DNA of 34,764 nt, from assembly GCA_013821605.1 (NCBI GenBank), contig JACDGP010000053.1, positions 1 to 34,764 of the forward strand, written 5' to 3'. Under the pieces are notes generated by a model, which searched no databases, had not been told where the DNA came from, and saw nothing but the letters and a program-made list of their open reading frames with translations. Source of the DNA: Herpetosiphonaceae bacterium (GTDB taxonomy: Bacteria; Chloroflexota; Chloroflexia; Chloroflexales; Kallotenuaceae). This document shows positions 23,599-32,410 of the stretch, one piece after another. The position numbers and the translations under genes are program-made. Numbering within the stretch: position 1 is the first letter of the stretch; every line of letters starts with the position of its first letter.

Positions 23599-24486
23599 AT
23601 GAACCGTGGCAAAAACGGGCTCATCGTGTCGTTCCTGGCTCTCCCCCTCGGGCTCTACTCCGTCTTTGTGCTCTTCCCGTATTGCGCAGCAATGCTTTTT
23701 GCCTTTACCAGGTGGAGCGGCCTGTCATCCGTTATCCGCTTCAACGGCCTCAACAACTTCATCAAGCTGTACAACGACGAAAAATTCTGGCACGCGCTCT
23801 CACATAATGCGATTGCGCTTGTTATTCTGCCACCCATTACCCTTGGTCTGGCGCTCTTCTTCGCCTTTTTGTTCACACAAGGTACCCGTTTCGCGCGCTT
23901 CTTTCGGATCGCCTTTTTCTTCCCTCAGGTGTTATCGGTGGTGATCGTGGCGGTGGTCTGGAGCTTTATCTACCATCCCACGGTCGGGCTGCTGAACGCC
24001 TCGATCCAGGCCATCGGCATCAAGGGGCTCACGAGCTTCCCGTGGTTGGGCGATTCACGTACGGTCTTTGGTGCAGTGCTGGGGGTCGTGATCTGGCAGA
24101 GCGTTGGTTTCTATATGGTGCTGTTCGTGGCTGGCATGGGCAGTATTCCAGCAGATTATTATGAGGCTGCCAGAATCGATGGCGCGAGTCCTTGGGTGAT
24201 GTTCTGGAGCGTGACCGTGCCCCTGCTTTGGGATACGATCCGCACGGCCATTATTTTCATAGCGATTGCCGCGATGGATCTTTTCGGCATTGTGCTGGTG
24301 ATGACCAACGGGACCGGCGGACCCAGCCGGGCCGCCGATGTTGTCCCGACCTATCTCTTCTCGACTGCCTTTAGCGACGGCAATTTCGGCTATGCATCGG
24401 CAATGGGGCTGGTCTTGCTCGTCCTGGTCCTCGTCCTCTCGATCGTCAGCCTGCGCTTCACGGCGCGCGAATCGTTCGAGTACTGA
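23599..24486 (+). CDS. ABC sugar importer permease, MalF/UgpA type
   Basis: A 295-residue inner-membrane permease with six predicted helices. ATG 23599 follows GGAGGCAAC. The ATPase-contact EAA loop is YYEAARIDGASPWVMFWSVTVPLL around residues 190-213. It starts MNRGKNGLIVSFLALPLGLYSVF and ends with LRFTARESFEY. It pairs with the following MalG-type permease and the preceding binding protein. No ATPase gene is in the operon, so a shared MsmX/UgpC-type ATPase elsewhere must energise it. Confidence 0.93.
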   Translation: MNRGKNGLIVSFLALPLGLYSVFVLFPYCAAMLFAFTRWSGLSSVIRFNGLNNFIKLYNDEKFWHALSHNAIALVILPPITLGLALFFAFLFTQGTRFARFFRIAFFFPQVLSVVIVAVVWSFIYHPTVGLLNASIQAIGIKGLTSFPWLGDSRTVFGAVLGVVIWQSVGFYMVLFVAGMGSIPADYYEAARIDGASPWVMFWSVTVPLLWDTIRTAIIFIAIAAMDLFGIVLVMTNGTGGPSRAADVVPTYLFSTAFSDGNFGYASAMGLVLLVLVLVLSIVSLRFTARESFEY

Positions 24487-24500
24487 GAAGGAGTGTTGCC

Positions 24501-25403
24501 ATGGCTACCATAACCTCGCCGCGTAAAGCTGCTCAGCCCCAGACCGAGCGCAGTCTAGCCACGCGGAATGTGATCGGTAAAACGCTGATCTTGATTATTC
24601 TGGGCGCCTGGGCGGTTATCGTGATCTTCCCGATGCTGTGGTCGATCATGACCTCGTTCAAGACCGATCAGGAAATCTTTTTCAGCCCCTGGGCCTTGCC
24701 CAAAACGCCGGTCTGGAGCAATTTTTCACGTGCCTGGACCACTGCCCGGCTAGGCGAATACCTGCTTAATACCCTGCTGGTCATTGCGCCATCCTTGTTT
24801 CTGACACTGCTGCTGTCAGCGATGGCCTCATACGTCCTCGCACGCTTCGAGTTCCGCGGACGTATGTTGATCACCTACATCTTCTTGATCGGTATGATTT
24901 TTCCGCTGTTTCTAGCGCTGGTGCCGCTGTATTTTGTGATGCGCACGCTGCACCTGCTGGACACCTTTCCCGGCCTGATTCTGGTCTATGTGGCCTTCTC
25001 GCTGCCCTTCACGATCTTCTTTCTGACAAACTTTTTTCGGACACTGCCCAAGGAGTTGGGCGAAGCGGCGACGATCGATGGCGCGGGCCAGTACGGCATT
25101 TTCTTCCGAATCTACTTGCCGTTGGCCAAGCCGGGCCTGATCACAATGGGCATCTTTAACTTCTTGGGCCAGTGGAATCAATACATCCTGCCCAACACCT
25201 TAATGATCACGAACGACGACCAGCATACGCATTATGTGCTGTCGCAAGGGCTATATTATCTGCAGGCCAAACAGTTCTATCAGAGCGATTGGAGCGGTCT
25301 TTTTGCCGCCGTGACGATTGTGATGGTGCCCACCTTGATCGTGTATATTATTTTCAATGATCGTATCCAACGCGGCATGACCGCCGGGGCAGTAAAGGGG
25401 TAA
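24501..25403 (+). CDS. ABC sugar importer permease, MalG/UgpE type
   Basis: A 300-residue permease with six predicted helices and the EAA loop ELGEAATIDGAGQYGIFFRIYLPLAKPG around residues 188-215. The C-terminal FNDRIQRGMTAGAVKG is the standard CUT1 ending (fxdrfv.Glt.GAvKG), so the system belongs to the CUT1 oligosaccharide/glycerol-phosphate/sugar class. GAAGGAGTGTTGCC precedes ATG 24501, 14 nt after the previous stop. The next gene starts 2 nt after its stop, which is strong evidence that uptake and the downstream enzymes are one transcript. Confidence 0.94.
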   Translation: MATITSPRKAAQPQTERSLATRNVIGKTLILIILGAWAVIVIFPMLWSIMTSFKTDQEIFFSPWALPKTPVWSNFSRAWTTARLGEYLLNTLLVIAPSLFLTLLLSAMASYVLARFEFRGRMLITYIFLIGMIFPLFLALVPLYFVMRTLHLLDTFPGLILVYVAFSLPFTIFFLTNFFRTLPKELGEAATIDGAGQYGIFFRIYLPLAKPGLITMGIFNFLGQWNQYILPNTLMITNDDQHTHYVLSQGLYYLQAKQFYQSDWSGLFAAVTIVMVPTLIVYIIFNDRIQRGMTAGAVKG

Positions 25404-25405
25404 CG

Positions 25406-26674
25406 ATGCAGGCATACCCGCGCATTCGTGACGTCGAGCGCATCGTCGTTGATGTGCCATTCACTCCGCGCTGCCAGGAATGGAACGCCCGGGAAGTGTG
25501 GCAGTGGCGCATCTCAGAGGTCATCCGCGTCACGACCGATGTGCCCGAGCTGGTCGGCTATGGCGAAACGATCCTGCACTACACCTGGGGGCGCGTCTCC
25601 GACGCCGCCATTGAGCGCGTGCGCGGGGGTAACCCGGCCGAGTTCCTGGGTGACGACTCACTGGGTGCGGGTCTCCAGATGGCGCTGTACGATCTGGTCG
25701 GCAAAGTGCTCGGCGTGCCGGCCTACCGGCTGTTCAATCTGCCGCGTGTGCGTGAGTGGTGCCCGATCTCGTGGTGGAATATCGACATGCCTCCCGAGGC
25801 CTTTGCCGCCGAGGCGCAAGAGGCACTGGCACAAGGCTATACCTCCTATAAGATCAAGGCCCGGCCCTGGTGGGACGTGTACGCACAAGTCAAGCAAATC
25901 AGCGCCGTCACACCGCCGCATTTCCGCCTTGATCTGGACTGGAATACCATGCTGATCAATCAGGGCAATGCCGCGCCGGTACTGGCCGAGCTTGACAAGG
26001 AGTCGCGCATCGCGATCTACGAGTCGCCGATCATGCAGCATGATGTCGAAGGCCAGCGACTGCTGCGCCAAAAAATCACACGACCGCTGGCCCTGCACTT
26101 TGGCGAGCCACCCTTCCCGACCGTCGTACGCGACATGGTTTGTGACGGCTTCGTGGTGAGCGGCGGGGTCGCCGGTATCTTACGTCAGGGTGCCCTGGCC
26201 GGGGCCTTTGAAAAGCCCTTCTGGCTCCAAATGGTCGGCACCGGACTAACAACGGCCCTCTCGACCCATCTTGGCGCGGTCCTGCCCTTCGCCCAATGGC
26301 CCAGCGTGAACTGTCTGAATAACTACGCCGACGATCTGCTGTCCACACCGCTGGTGATTCAAGGCGGCTATCTGCAGGTCCCGGAGGCTCCCGGCTTAGG
26401 GATCGAAATTGACGAGCAGGCATTGATGCGTTATCGGATGGAGCCGCCCTATGAGCATCCGCAACCACGGCTGCTCATGTCGGTGGTCTGGCCTGGCGGT
26501 CGGGTGATGCACTACACCCAAATGCGCCCACAATGCTGGGATAATTTCCTCCTTGGCAACCAACCGGCGCAGGAGCGCGGCGTAACGATGGAAGTGCGGC
26601 CCGACGATGGCTCGCCCGAGTGGGCCGAATTATATGCACGGGCGCAACGTGCCCCAGTGCGCGACCAGCGATAA
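25406..26674 (+). CDS. enolase-superfamily (mandelate racemase/muconate lactonizing type) enzyme
   Basis: A 422-residue enzyme of the family that abstracts the proton alpha to a carboxylate, mostly sugar-acid dehydratases, racemases or cycloisomerases. The barrel has the KxK motif YKIKARPWWD (K149 and K151), then metal-ligand candidates D176/D178 (LDLDWN) and E206 (IYESPI). A third acidic ligand is less clear, around HFGEPPF. The N-terminal capping domain carries GYGETILHYTWG. An extra ~60-residue C-terminal tail runs beyond the barrel. It begins 2 nt after the permease stop, so the imported compound or its oxidised product is probably its substrate. The exact acid cannot be stated. Confidence 0.85.
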   Translation: MQAYPRIRDVERIVVDVPFTPRCQEWNAREVWQWRISEVIRVTTDVPELVGYGETILHYTWGRVSDAAIERVRGGNPAEFLGDDSLGAGLQMALYDLVGKVLGVPAYRLFNLPRVREWCPISWWNIDMPPEAFAAEAQEALAQGYTSYKIKARPWWDVYAQVKQISAVTPPHFRLDLDWNTMLINQGNAAPVLAELDKESRIAIYESPIMQHDVEGQRLLRQKITRPLALHFGEPPFPTVVRDMVCDGFVVSGGVAGILRQGALAGAFEKPFWLQMVGTGLTTALSTHLGAVLPFAQWPSVNCLNNYADDLLSTPLVIQGGYLQVPEAPGLGIEIDEQALMRYRMEPPYEHPQPRLLMSVVWPGGRVMHYTQMRPQCWDNFLLGNQPAQERGVTMEVRPDDGSPEWAELYARAQRAPVRDQR

Positions 26675-26686
26675 GAGAGGAAGTAT

Positions 26687-27397
26687 ATGCGTGTCCTGGT
26701 AGTTGGCGGTTCGGGCTATGTGGCAAGTCAGGTGCTACCCATACTGGCGCGTGAGCATACCCTGCGTGTTTTTGACCTACGCCCGCCCAGTGATCCCAGT
26801 TGGGAATATCATGACGGCAACATCGGTGACGCCCAGGCGCTGATCGCGGCTGCCGCAGGCATGGACGCGCTGCTATATATGGCGATGGGCGATAAAAACT
26901 ACACCAAGTTGCCCGGCGTCGTCTCCAATCTGGATGTCAATATCAAAGGCGTCTATCTGGCGCTGTATGCCGCGCACCAAGCCGGCATCGCGCATGCGGT
27001 CTATACCAGCAGCATGTCGGTGTATGGCGCTCCCTTGCTCGAGCGTTATTTTCCAGATGAAGAGCTCACACCCGATGCCACTGAAATCTACGGCTTCAGC
27101 AAGCGCTTAGGCGAGGAAGCATGCCGGAATGCCACCCGCGAGTGGGGCATGAGCGTGAATGCGCTGCGTCTGTGCTTTCCCACCCCTGAATCCGAATGGC
27201 TTGCTGCAACACACATCGGTACGCCGACGATTGCGACGACGAGCGGCGATGTGGCACGAGCGCTGCTAGCGGCGCTGGCCTATCGCGGCGGCTTTCAAGC
27301 CTTTATGATCAGCGGCGACTACGAGCAGAAGATCATGAACCTGGCCAAGGCCAAGCGGCTGCTGGGCTGGGAGCCGCTGGCGCGTCCCACCACATAA
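26687..27397 (+). CDS. NAD-dependent epimerase/dehydratase
   Basis: A 236-residue short extended-SDR protein. The Rossmann motif is MRVLVVGGSGYVAS (GGxGYxA at residues 7-13). The catalytic region is YTSSMSVYGAP plus Y135 and K139 in YGFSKRLGEE. It is shorter than classical 310-residue epimerases and has a small C-terminal substrate domain, resembling uronate dehydrogenases and related sugar-acid oxidoreductases. AGAGGAAGTAT precedes ATG 26687, 12 nt after the enolase-family gene. In this operon it may oxidise or epimerise the sugar before or after the dehydratase step. That is inference. Confidence 0.85.
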   Translation: MRVLVVGGSGYVASQVLPILAREHTLRVFDLRPPSDPSWEYHDGNIGDAQALIAAAAGMDALLYMAMGDKNYTKLPGVVSNLDVNIKGVYLALYAAHQAGIAHAVYTSSMSVYGAPLLERYFPDEELTPDATEIYGFSKRLGEEACRNATREWGMSVNALRLCFPTPESEWLAATHIGTPTIATTSGDVARALLAALAYRGGFQAFMISGDYEQKIMNLAKAKRLLGWEPLARPTT

Positions 27398-27406
27398 GGA
27401 AAGCGC

Positions 27407-28177
27407 ATGCACCTGTTGCTGGAAGAGCTGACCCGCGTCGAAGCGCGTGCCCAGGCACCGGAAACCCTCTTAATACTGCCGGTCGGCGCAACCGAACAGC
27501 ACGGCCCGCATTTGCCGGTCGGCGTGGATGCCTATACCGTGACACATATCGCACGCGAAGCCGCGACTGCGCTCCAAGGGCAACTGCCGGTGTTGGTAGC
27601 ACCAACATTGCCCTTCGGCAGTTCACACCACCATCTGCCGTTTGGCGGCACCATGTCGCTCAGCACGGAGACGTACTACCGCGTGCTCATGGATCTGATC
27701 GAGTCGTGCATTGTGAGCGGCTTCCGGCGCATCTTCGTGCTCAACGGTCATGGTGGCAATAACGAACTGATCCAACTGGCAGTCCGCGACCTGGCACTTA
27801 AGCATCCGGTGCAACTGGCCGCTGCTTCCTACTGGACCATTGCCTGGAATGCCCTAATCGCAGCCGAGGCCCATCTGCATGGTGGCTTGCCGGGTCATTC
27901 CGGCATCTTCGAGACCTCGCTGATGCTGGCACTACGACCCGAATTGGTCCGTGAGCCACGCCCGCACCGCGACGCGCCCGAGGGGACAGCTCCCCAGGGC
28001 TTGATGCCCTACCGCGCCGAACTACACGGGAGTTGGCAGCGCATTGATGGTTATACCGACAGTCCCGATCAGGCCAACGCCAAGTTAGGCGAGCACTATC
28101 TTGCGGTTATCGTGCAAGCAGTCGCTCAGGCGCTGACAGAGTTTTGCGAACTTGCACAGGGTAGCGATGTACCATAA
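27407..28177 (+). CDS. creatininase family amidohydrolase
   Basis: A 256-residue member of the creatininase/FAPy deformylase (ArfB/MftE-like) fold, metal-dependent amide hydrolases. Metal ligands are visible as E30, H32 and D41 in PVGATEQHGPHLPVGVDAY. Further conserved motifs are SSHHHLPFGGTMSLS and VLNGHGGNNEL, and a Glu in the C-terminal half (GHSGIFETSLML) completes the site. AAGGAAAGC precedes ATG 27407. Its place at the end of a sugar-acid operon suggests cleavage of an amide or lactam in the imported compound or an intermediate. Confidence 0.88.
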   Translation: MHLLLEELTRVEARAQAPETLLILPVGATEQHGPHLPVGVDAYTVTHIAREAATALQGQLPVLVAPTLPFGSSHHHLPFGGTMSLSTETYYRVLMDLIESCIVSGFRRIFVLNGHGGNNELIQLAVRDLALKHPVQLAAASYWTIAWNALIAAEAHLHGGLPGHSGIFETSLMLALRPELVREPRPHRDAPEGTAPQGLMPYRAELHGSWQRIDGYTDSPDQANAKLGEHYLAVIVQAVAQALTEFCELAQGSDVP

Positions 28178-28746
28178 CGGGGGTGGATGAAGTACAATAC
28201 GAGAGTGACTTGGTTGAGAGATGAGGCTTGCAGTTCGGCGCTGCTGGGGCAATGGTGACGGTATGACAACGATTCCCAGCGAAGTCCAGATTCACGCTGT
28301 TGCTCAATCGCGAGGGTGTGGTGAATCTCCGGCACGTACTGTACGAGCGAGGCGAACATCCACCTCCTCGCGCAACAGCTACCCCGGAGTAGTCTCACTC
28401 GTCGCTGATATGCTCTACAGTTATGGCAACAAATTATTTGCCAGCCATTCAGCTGCTTGCCCTACCCCCGTAATGACTCCACCTCGTATCAGCTTACCGA
28501 AGTTGTTGCTGGTCATATGCTAAAATAAGCTCATGTGGGAAATGGAAGCAGCCACAGTGAAGTTTCCACGGTGGTTTTGCGCGTTGCCATTCCCAACATG
28601 CTTTGGGCCTTTTGGGTTCGACTCCCAATGATACTTCCTCCCGTCGGTCTGCCTACGTGCAGCGGGATAGCGGCTCTGTAGGTTAAGACCTCCGCCGGTT
28701 ATGCCCGTGGTCGATGGAGGAAGTATTACTTTGTAAAGGATGCACT
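28178..28746. other. ~570-nt gap without a convincing gene
   Basis: The frames here are short, lack ribosome sites and match nothing I recognise. A 31-codon minus-strand frame at 28421-28516 (MTSNNFGKLIRGGVITGVGQ...) is open but unsupported. TTGGGTTCGACTCCCAA near 28617 looks like a tRNA T-arm, but no cloverleaf could be built around it. A CCTCC...GGAGG dyad lies just before the band 7 fragment. Confidence 0.5.
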
Positions 28747-28974
28747 GTGCCCCCTGTATGGCTTGTGATCGGCAATATCATATTTGCGCTGCTTGCACTC
28801 ATCGTCTTGGTAGCGGTGGTTGCACGGATTGTGTTGACCTTTTACCAGCGCGTGATCATCTTCGACTATGAGCGTGGTCTGCGCTATGACCGTGGCCAAT
28901 TGCATTCCGTCCTCCCACCAGGCGCACACTGGTACTTCAAGTATCGGACGACCATCCGTAAAGTTGATGTCCGG
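28747..28974 (+). pseudogene. truncated SPFH/band 7 (slipin-type) gene, 5' fragment
   Basis: From GTG 28747 (AAAGGA upstream) the frame encodes an N-terminal membrane anchor (VWLVIGNIIFALLALIVLVA) followed by FYQRVIIFDYERGLRYDRGQ, LPPGAHWYF and TTIRKVDVRP. This is exactly the start of a slipin/band 7 membrane scaffold protein. Homology ends abruptly after KVDVRP at about 28974, some 75 residues in, out of an expected 250 or more. The following codons are the antisense of an antitoxin gene, so the protein is lost. Confidence 0.8.
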
Positions 28975-29228
28975 CCGGTGTGGCGCTTCGCGGCGAGTGC
29001 CTTGACGCGACGCAGCACATCCTCATCGAAGCGAACAGGGACGGGTTTCGTGCGGGGCTGCGGCAACTCCTCCTTCGGAATAGTGGGCAGCGTCTCCCAA
29101 AGCTCCTCTGCGAGCTCGTAGGTCTGCCAGAAACGATGTTCCTCCTCCTCTGAGGCGAACACCGGAATCTCATTCATGCTCTGGATCAGGGTCATCGTTG
29201 GCTCCCGTGTTGCTTTTGGCATGGTCAT
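28972..29228 (-). pseudogene. CopG-type antitoxin, 3' truncated
   Basis: Minus-strand frame beginning MTMPKATREPTMT, then NEIPVFASEEEEHRFWQTYE and KPVPVRFDEDVLRRVKALAAK, the pattern of CopG-like antitoxins of type II systems. Family members continue past AAKxxTG with a final helix (GYQTLL-type). Here homology stops after RHTG at about 28972. The frame then runs ~29 codons through antisense band 7 sequence to a stop at 28884. The ribbon-helix-helix is thus incomplete and no partner toxin is adjacent. GAGGA lies upstream of the start. Confidence 0.75.
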
Positions 29229-29279
29229 TTTCCTCGTGTACGGTGATGCATGCCAATCAGCTCCCCGTGTCCGTTTGGT

Positions 29280-29627
29280 TTAGCTAGCAAGTAGCGTATT
29301 GAGCTTGGCGAGTACTTCGGCAACAGTCTGCTCAGGGAGTGTATCAATCTGTTCTGCCTGTCGGACACGCCAATCAAGGCTCTTCACTTGGTCCGATAAA
29401 ATCACGCCCGTCACCGAATGCCCTGCCGGAATGCTGACTTCAAACGGGTAGCCTTTTTGCTGATTCGTAATTGGACACAGAATGGCTAGTCCGACCTTCC
29501 CGTTATAAGCGGCTGGTGAGAGCACGAGGGCTGGTCGTCGTCCAGCTTGTTCGTGACCCGCTTGTGGATTGAGCGTAATCCAGACAGCATCACCACGATC
29601 TGGGATATATGCCATATGGCCTACCAT
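29280..29627 (-). CDS. mazF: MazF/PemK-type endoribonuclease toxin
   Basis: A 115-residue toxin of the MazF family, which cleaves mRNA at short motifs. Characteristic segments are PDRGDAVWITLNPQAGHEQAG (with the GHEQAGRRPALVLSP loop that carries the catalytic Arg), ILCPITNQQKGYPFEV, and GVILSDQVKSLDWR (with the catalytic Thr/Ser position in the preceding strand). Length is normal. ATG 29627 overlaps the last codons of mazE (ATGGTAG), and a second ATG at 29615 is possible. The arrangement is a standard mazEF operon with translational coupling. Confidence 0.92.
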   Translation of the reverse strand: MVGHMAYIPDRGDAVWITLNPQAGHEQAGRRPALVLSPAAYNGKVGLAILCPITNQQKGYPFEVSIPAGHSVTGVILSDQVKSLDWRVRQAEQIDTLPEQTVAEVLAKLNTLLAS

Positions 29628-29863
29628 TCTTCGTGACCGCGGGCGACACCTGTATCAATTTCCTGATGGCGATTGGTGTCAGTGATCCCCTGCAGCAATC
29701 CGTCAAGCGTGAAGGTTGGTCCTATGATCGGCGTCACTGCAAGCTGTCCGCCAATGAGCGCGAGGTCAACCTCCGAATCATGGTCCAGATGCAACTCTGT
29801 TGCGAACGATTTCGGAATGCGTACCGCTAAACTATTGCCCCACCGTTGCACACGTGTCCGCAT
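29621..29863 (-). CDS. mazE: MazE/AbrB-type antitoxin
   Basis: An 80-residue antitoxin. The N-terminal swapped-hairpin DNA-binding domain is clear: TRVQRWGNSLAVRIPKSFA (residues 3-21) then EVDLALIGGQLAVTPI. The C-terminal ~30 residues (TFTLDGLLQGI...ARGHEEW) form the acidic toxin-binding tail. AGGAGGATCGT precedes ATG 29863. It overlaps mazF by 7 nt. A dyad covering its promoter suggests autorepression by the MazE-MazF complex. Confidence 0.92.
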   Translation of the reverse strand: MRTRVQRWGNSLAVRIPKSFATELHLDHDSEVDLALIGGQLAVTPIIGPTFTLDGLLQGITDTNRHQEIDTGVARGHEEW

Positions 29864-29876
29864 ACGATCCTCCTGT

Positions 29877-29918
29877 TGTATCTACAATAAAGATACAGTA
29901 AACGAGGACACTTGGCAA
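29877..29918 (-). promoter_or_regulatory. mazEF promoter with dyad operator
   Basis: On the minus strand TTGCCA (29913-29918) and TATCTT (29890-29895) are spaced by 17 nt. The inverted repeat TGTATCT-ACAATAA-AGATACA (29877-29897) covers the -10 box. Confidence 0.65.
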
Positions 29919-30082
29919 GGCGTTGTCAGCTTTCGGCTCCCGCACGTTCTGCAGTTTTCATGCGTCGGTGTGCGCCCACGCCTGAGGTTTCCCTTGAAAC
30001 TAGCTCCGGAGTTCTCGTACAATGACAGGAGTACCAGACGTCGTCTGAGCACATACCACACCGGAAGAAAGCGTGAGCAAAG

Positions 30083-30205
30083 ATGCCGACCCTTGAAACC
30101 GAGCGGTTGATCCTGCGAGACGTTGTTCCTTCTGATTGGGATGCGCTCAATGCGTTCTTGTCTGATCCCGCCGTGACGCGTTATATGCACGGTTTGGGAA
30201 ATTAG
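30083..30205 (+). pseudogene. truncated GNAT acetyltransferase, 5' fragment
   Basis: From ATG 30083, 40 codons read MPTLETERLILRDVVPSDWD, then ALNAFLSDPAVTRYM, the standard RimJ/RimL-type GNAT N-terminus. The frame then ends at TAG 30205, shortly before the SIS gene. The acetyl-CoA-binding part is absent, so this is a broken gene. Confidence 0.8.
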
Positions 30206-30253
30206 GCATATCGGTATCGCTACGTCATCACCTCACAGAAGGGAGGAGCAACC

Positions 30254-31303
30254 ATGACGGTGGGAGAAGCGACACGCCTCGAGATCGCCAGTCAGCCTGA
30301 TGTGTGGCAAGCGACCCTCAACGAGTTGGGAACCCAACAGCCACAGCTTACCCAGCAACTGGCCGGCTATGCCGCAACCCCGTTCATCGTGACCGGCTGT
30401 GGCTCGACCTATTACCTGTCGTTGGCAACAGCAGCAACCCTCCGAAGTGTGGGTGTAGCGGCGTGGGCCTTGCCCGGCTCCGAATTGGCCTTGTATGAGC
30501 AGACGCACCTGCCACACAATTTTACCCTGCTCGCGATGTCGCGCTCCGGCACGACCAGCGAAACGCTATGGGCAGTGAAGCGTTACCGGGAGGAGCATCC
30601 TGACGGTCATGTCGTGGCCGTTACCTGCGTGCCTAATACACCGCTCGTACAGGCTGCGGATGTAGCACTGATTGCGCCGCAAGCGCAAGAGCAATCTGTC
30701 GCCCAAACGCGCTCCTTTACCACTATGGCGCTACTGGGGCAGCTGCTGGCAGGAGTGCTGGCGGGCGACCCGGCGCGGCTTGAACGACTCCATAAGCTGC
30801 CTCACGCGCTCACGTCCGTAATGGCAGAGGCAGGAACGTTGCCGGAAACCATAGGTGCTGACCTCAGCTTACAGCGCTACTTTTTCCTGGGAAGCGGTGC
30901 ACTCTACGGCTTCGCCTGCGAGGCGATGCTGAAAACCAAGGAGATGACGACCTCCTGGGCAGAGGCCTATCACACGCTAGAGTTTCGCCATGGGCCGATG
31001 TCAGTTGTGGATAGCAGCTCGCTAGTCGTCGGTCTGATCTCAGACAGCATTGCCGAGGCGGAGATCGCGGTGTTAAAGCAGATGAAAGGGCTGGGCGCAC
31101 GTACACTGGCCCTGACCGAGACGCGCGGCACGTATGACTGGACGGGCATCGATCAGGTCGTTGAGCTACGGAGTGGCGTGAGTGAGTGGGAGCGCGGGGC
31201 ACTTTATCTACCCGTCATCCAATGGATTGCCTTCTACCGCGCACTGGCGAAAGAGCTCGATCCAGATAACCCGCACAATTTGACCGCAGTCATTACTTTG
31301 TAG
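30254..31303 (+). CDS. SIS-domain sugar isomerase/deaminase (GlmS C-domain/AgaS-like)
   Basis: A 349-residue protein with two SIS domains and no glutaminase domain. The phosphosugar-binding loops are GCGSTYYLS at residues 48-56 and SRSGTTSET at 96-104, then EQSVAQTRSFTTM near 155, and HGPMSVVDSSS in the second domain. This is the arrangement of FrlB, AgaS and GlmS-type isomerases that act on amino-sugar phosphates or fructosamine phosphates. AGGGAGGAGCAACC precedes ATG 30254. It begins the second catabolic block, followed by an amidohydrolase and a PfkB kinase. The kinase may supply the phosphorylated substrate. Confidence 0.9.
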   Translation: MTVGEATRLEIASQPDVWQATLNELGTQQPQLTQQLAGYAATPFIVTGCGSTYYLSLATAATLRSVGVAAWALPGSELALYEQTHLPHNFTLLAMSRSGTTSETLWAVKRYREEHPDGHVVAVTCVPNTPLVQAADVALIAPQAQEQSVAQTRSFTTMALLGQLLAGVLAGDPARLERLHKLPHALTSVMAEAGTLPETIGADLSLQRYFFLGSGALYGFACEAMLKTKEMTTSWAEAYHTLEFRHGPMSVVDSSSLVVGLISDSIAEAEIAVLKQMKGLGARTLALTETRGTYDWTGIDQVVELRSGVSEWERGALYLPVIQWIAFYRALAKELDPDNPHNLTAVITL

Positions 31304-31360
31304 CACGATATAGCCTAACGACCGCAACGGAGCATGCCGTCAGGCGGTGGAAGGAGTGTT

Positions 31361-32410
31361 ATGGAGCTTGCTGAATGGGTGCCGCGCTCGATGCTAGTGA
31401 CGCCGGAGACCATGGTCACCAAGCCACGTTTTCCGGTGATCGATGCGCATAATCATCTGGGCAGCGATTTCGGTGGTGGCTGGGATAAGCGTCCAGTAGC
31501 TGAATTACTGGCGGTGCTGGATGCGGCGGGAGTTCGACAATTCGTTGACCTGGATGGTGGCTGGGGCGAGCATATTCTGGACGCGCATCTGGCGTACTTC
31601 AAGCACGCCGCCCCGGAGCGCTTCCTGATCTTCGGCGGAGTCGATTGGAGCGCCTGGCCCAAGCATGGCAGTCGCTTCGGCGAGTGGGCAGCCCAACGGC
31701 TACGCGCTCAAGCAGCGCGTGGTGCGGAGGGACTGAAAATCTGGAAGCCCTTCGGACTGCATGTGGTCGATGAGCACGATAAGCTGGTTGCGGTGGATGA
31801 TCCACGCCTCGATCCCGTCTGGCAAACTGCGGTCGAGCTTGGTTTGCCCGTCATGATCCATGTTGCCGACCCGGTCGCCTTCTTCGACCCACTCGACCGG
31901 CGTAACGAGCGCTGGGAAGAGTTACATGCTCATCCCGACTGGCATTTTCCTAGCCCTACCTTTCCGCCCTTTCTCACAATTCTTAATCAACTCGCCAACC
32001 TCGTCGCGCGCCACCCACAGACGACCTTCATTGGGGCGCACATGGGCTGCTACGCAGAAAATTTGCAGTGGGTCGGCGAATTGCTAGATCGCTGCCCCAA
32101 TTTTTATGTCGATATTGCTGCACGGCTGGGAGAGCTCGGGCGCCAACCCTATACCATGCGACGCTTTTGCCTCAAGTACGCCGACCGCATTTTGTTCGGG
32201 ACGGATGTACCGGCCAGTGTCGAGGCCTACCGCCGCCATTACCGCTTCCTGGAGACCGATGACGAGTATTTTTCCTACGACGGCAACGCCCTGTCCGGTC
32301 AGGGTCGTTGGCGCATCTACGGGCTCTACCTACCCAACGATGTGCTCCAGAAAATCTATTATCGTAATGCAGAGCGGGTGCTACTGAAACGCGTCTCGCC
32401 TGCGCTATGA
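31361..32410 (+). CDS. amidohydrolase family 2 protein
   Basis: A 349-residue TIM-barrel metal hydrolase or decarboxylase of the amidohydrolase-2/ACMSD-like group. ATG 31361 follows GGAAGGAGTGTT; an upstream in-frame ATG has no ribosome site. Metal and active-site motifs are H30 and H32 in [22 protein letters not shown] in the middle, FIGAHMGC, and [10 protein letters not shown] with the catalytic Asp. Such proteins include lactonases and sugar-acid decarboxylases. The last codons overlap the kinase start, so the two are co-translated. Confidence 0.9.
   Translation: MELAEWVPRSMLVTPETMVTKPRFPVIDAHNHLGSDFGGGWDKRPVAELLAVLDAAGVRQFVDLDGGWGEHILDAHLAYFKHAAPERFLIFGGVDWSAWPKHGSRFGEWAAQRLRAQAARGAEGLKIWKPFGLHVVDEHDKLVAVDDPRLDPVWQTAVELGLPVMIHVADPVAFFDPLDRRNERWEELHAHPDWHFPSPTFPPFLTILNQLANLVARHPQTTFIGAHMGCYAENLQWVGELLDRCPNFYVDIAARLGELGRQPYTMRRFCLKYADRILFGTDVPASVEAYRRHYRFLETDDEYFSYDGNALSGQGRWRIYGLYLPNDVLQKIYYRNAERVLLKRVSPAL

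Noticed and set aside
28590-28660. tRNA or tmRNA 3' end: TTGGGTTCGACTCCCAA followed by TGATACTTCC
   Set aside because: The T-arm-like hairpin is present, but no matching 5' acceptor strand, D-arm or proper anticodon arm can be placed at tRNA distances. It may be chance or a heavily decayed remnant.
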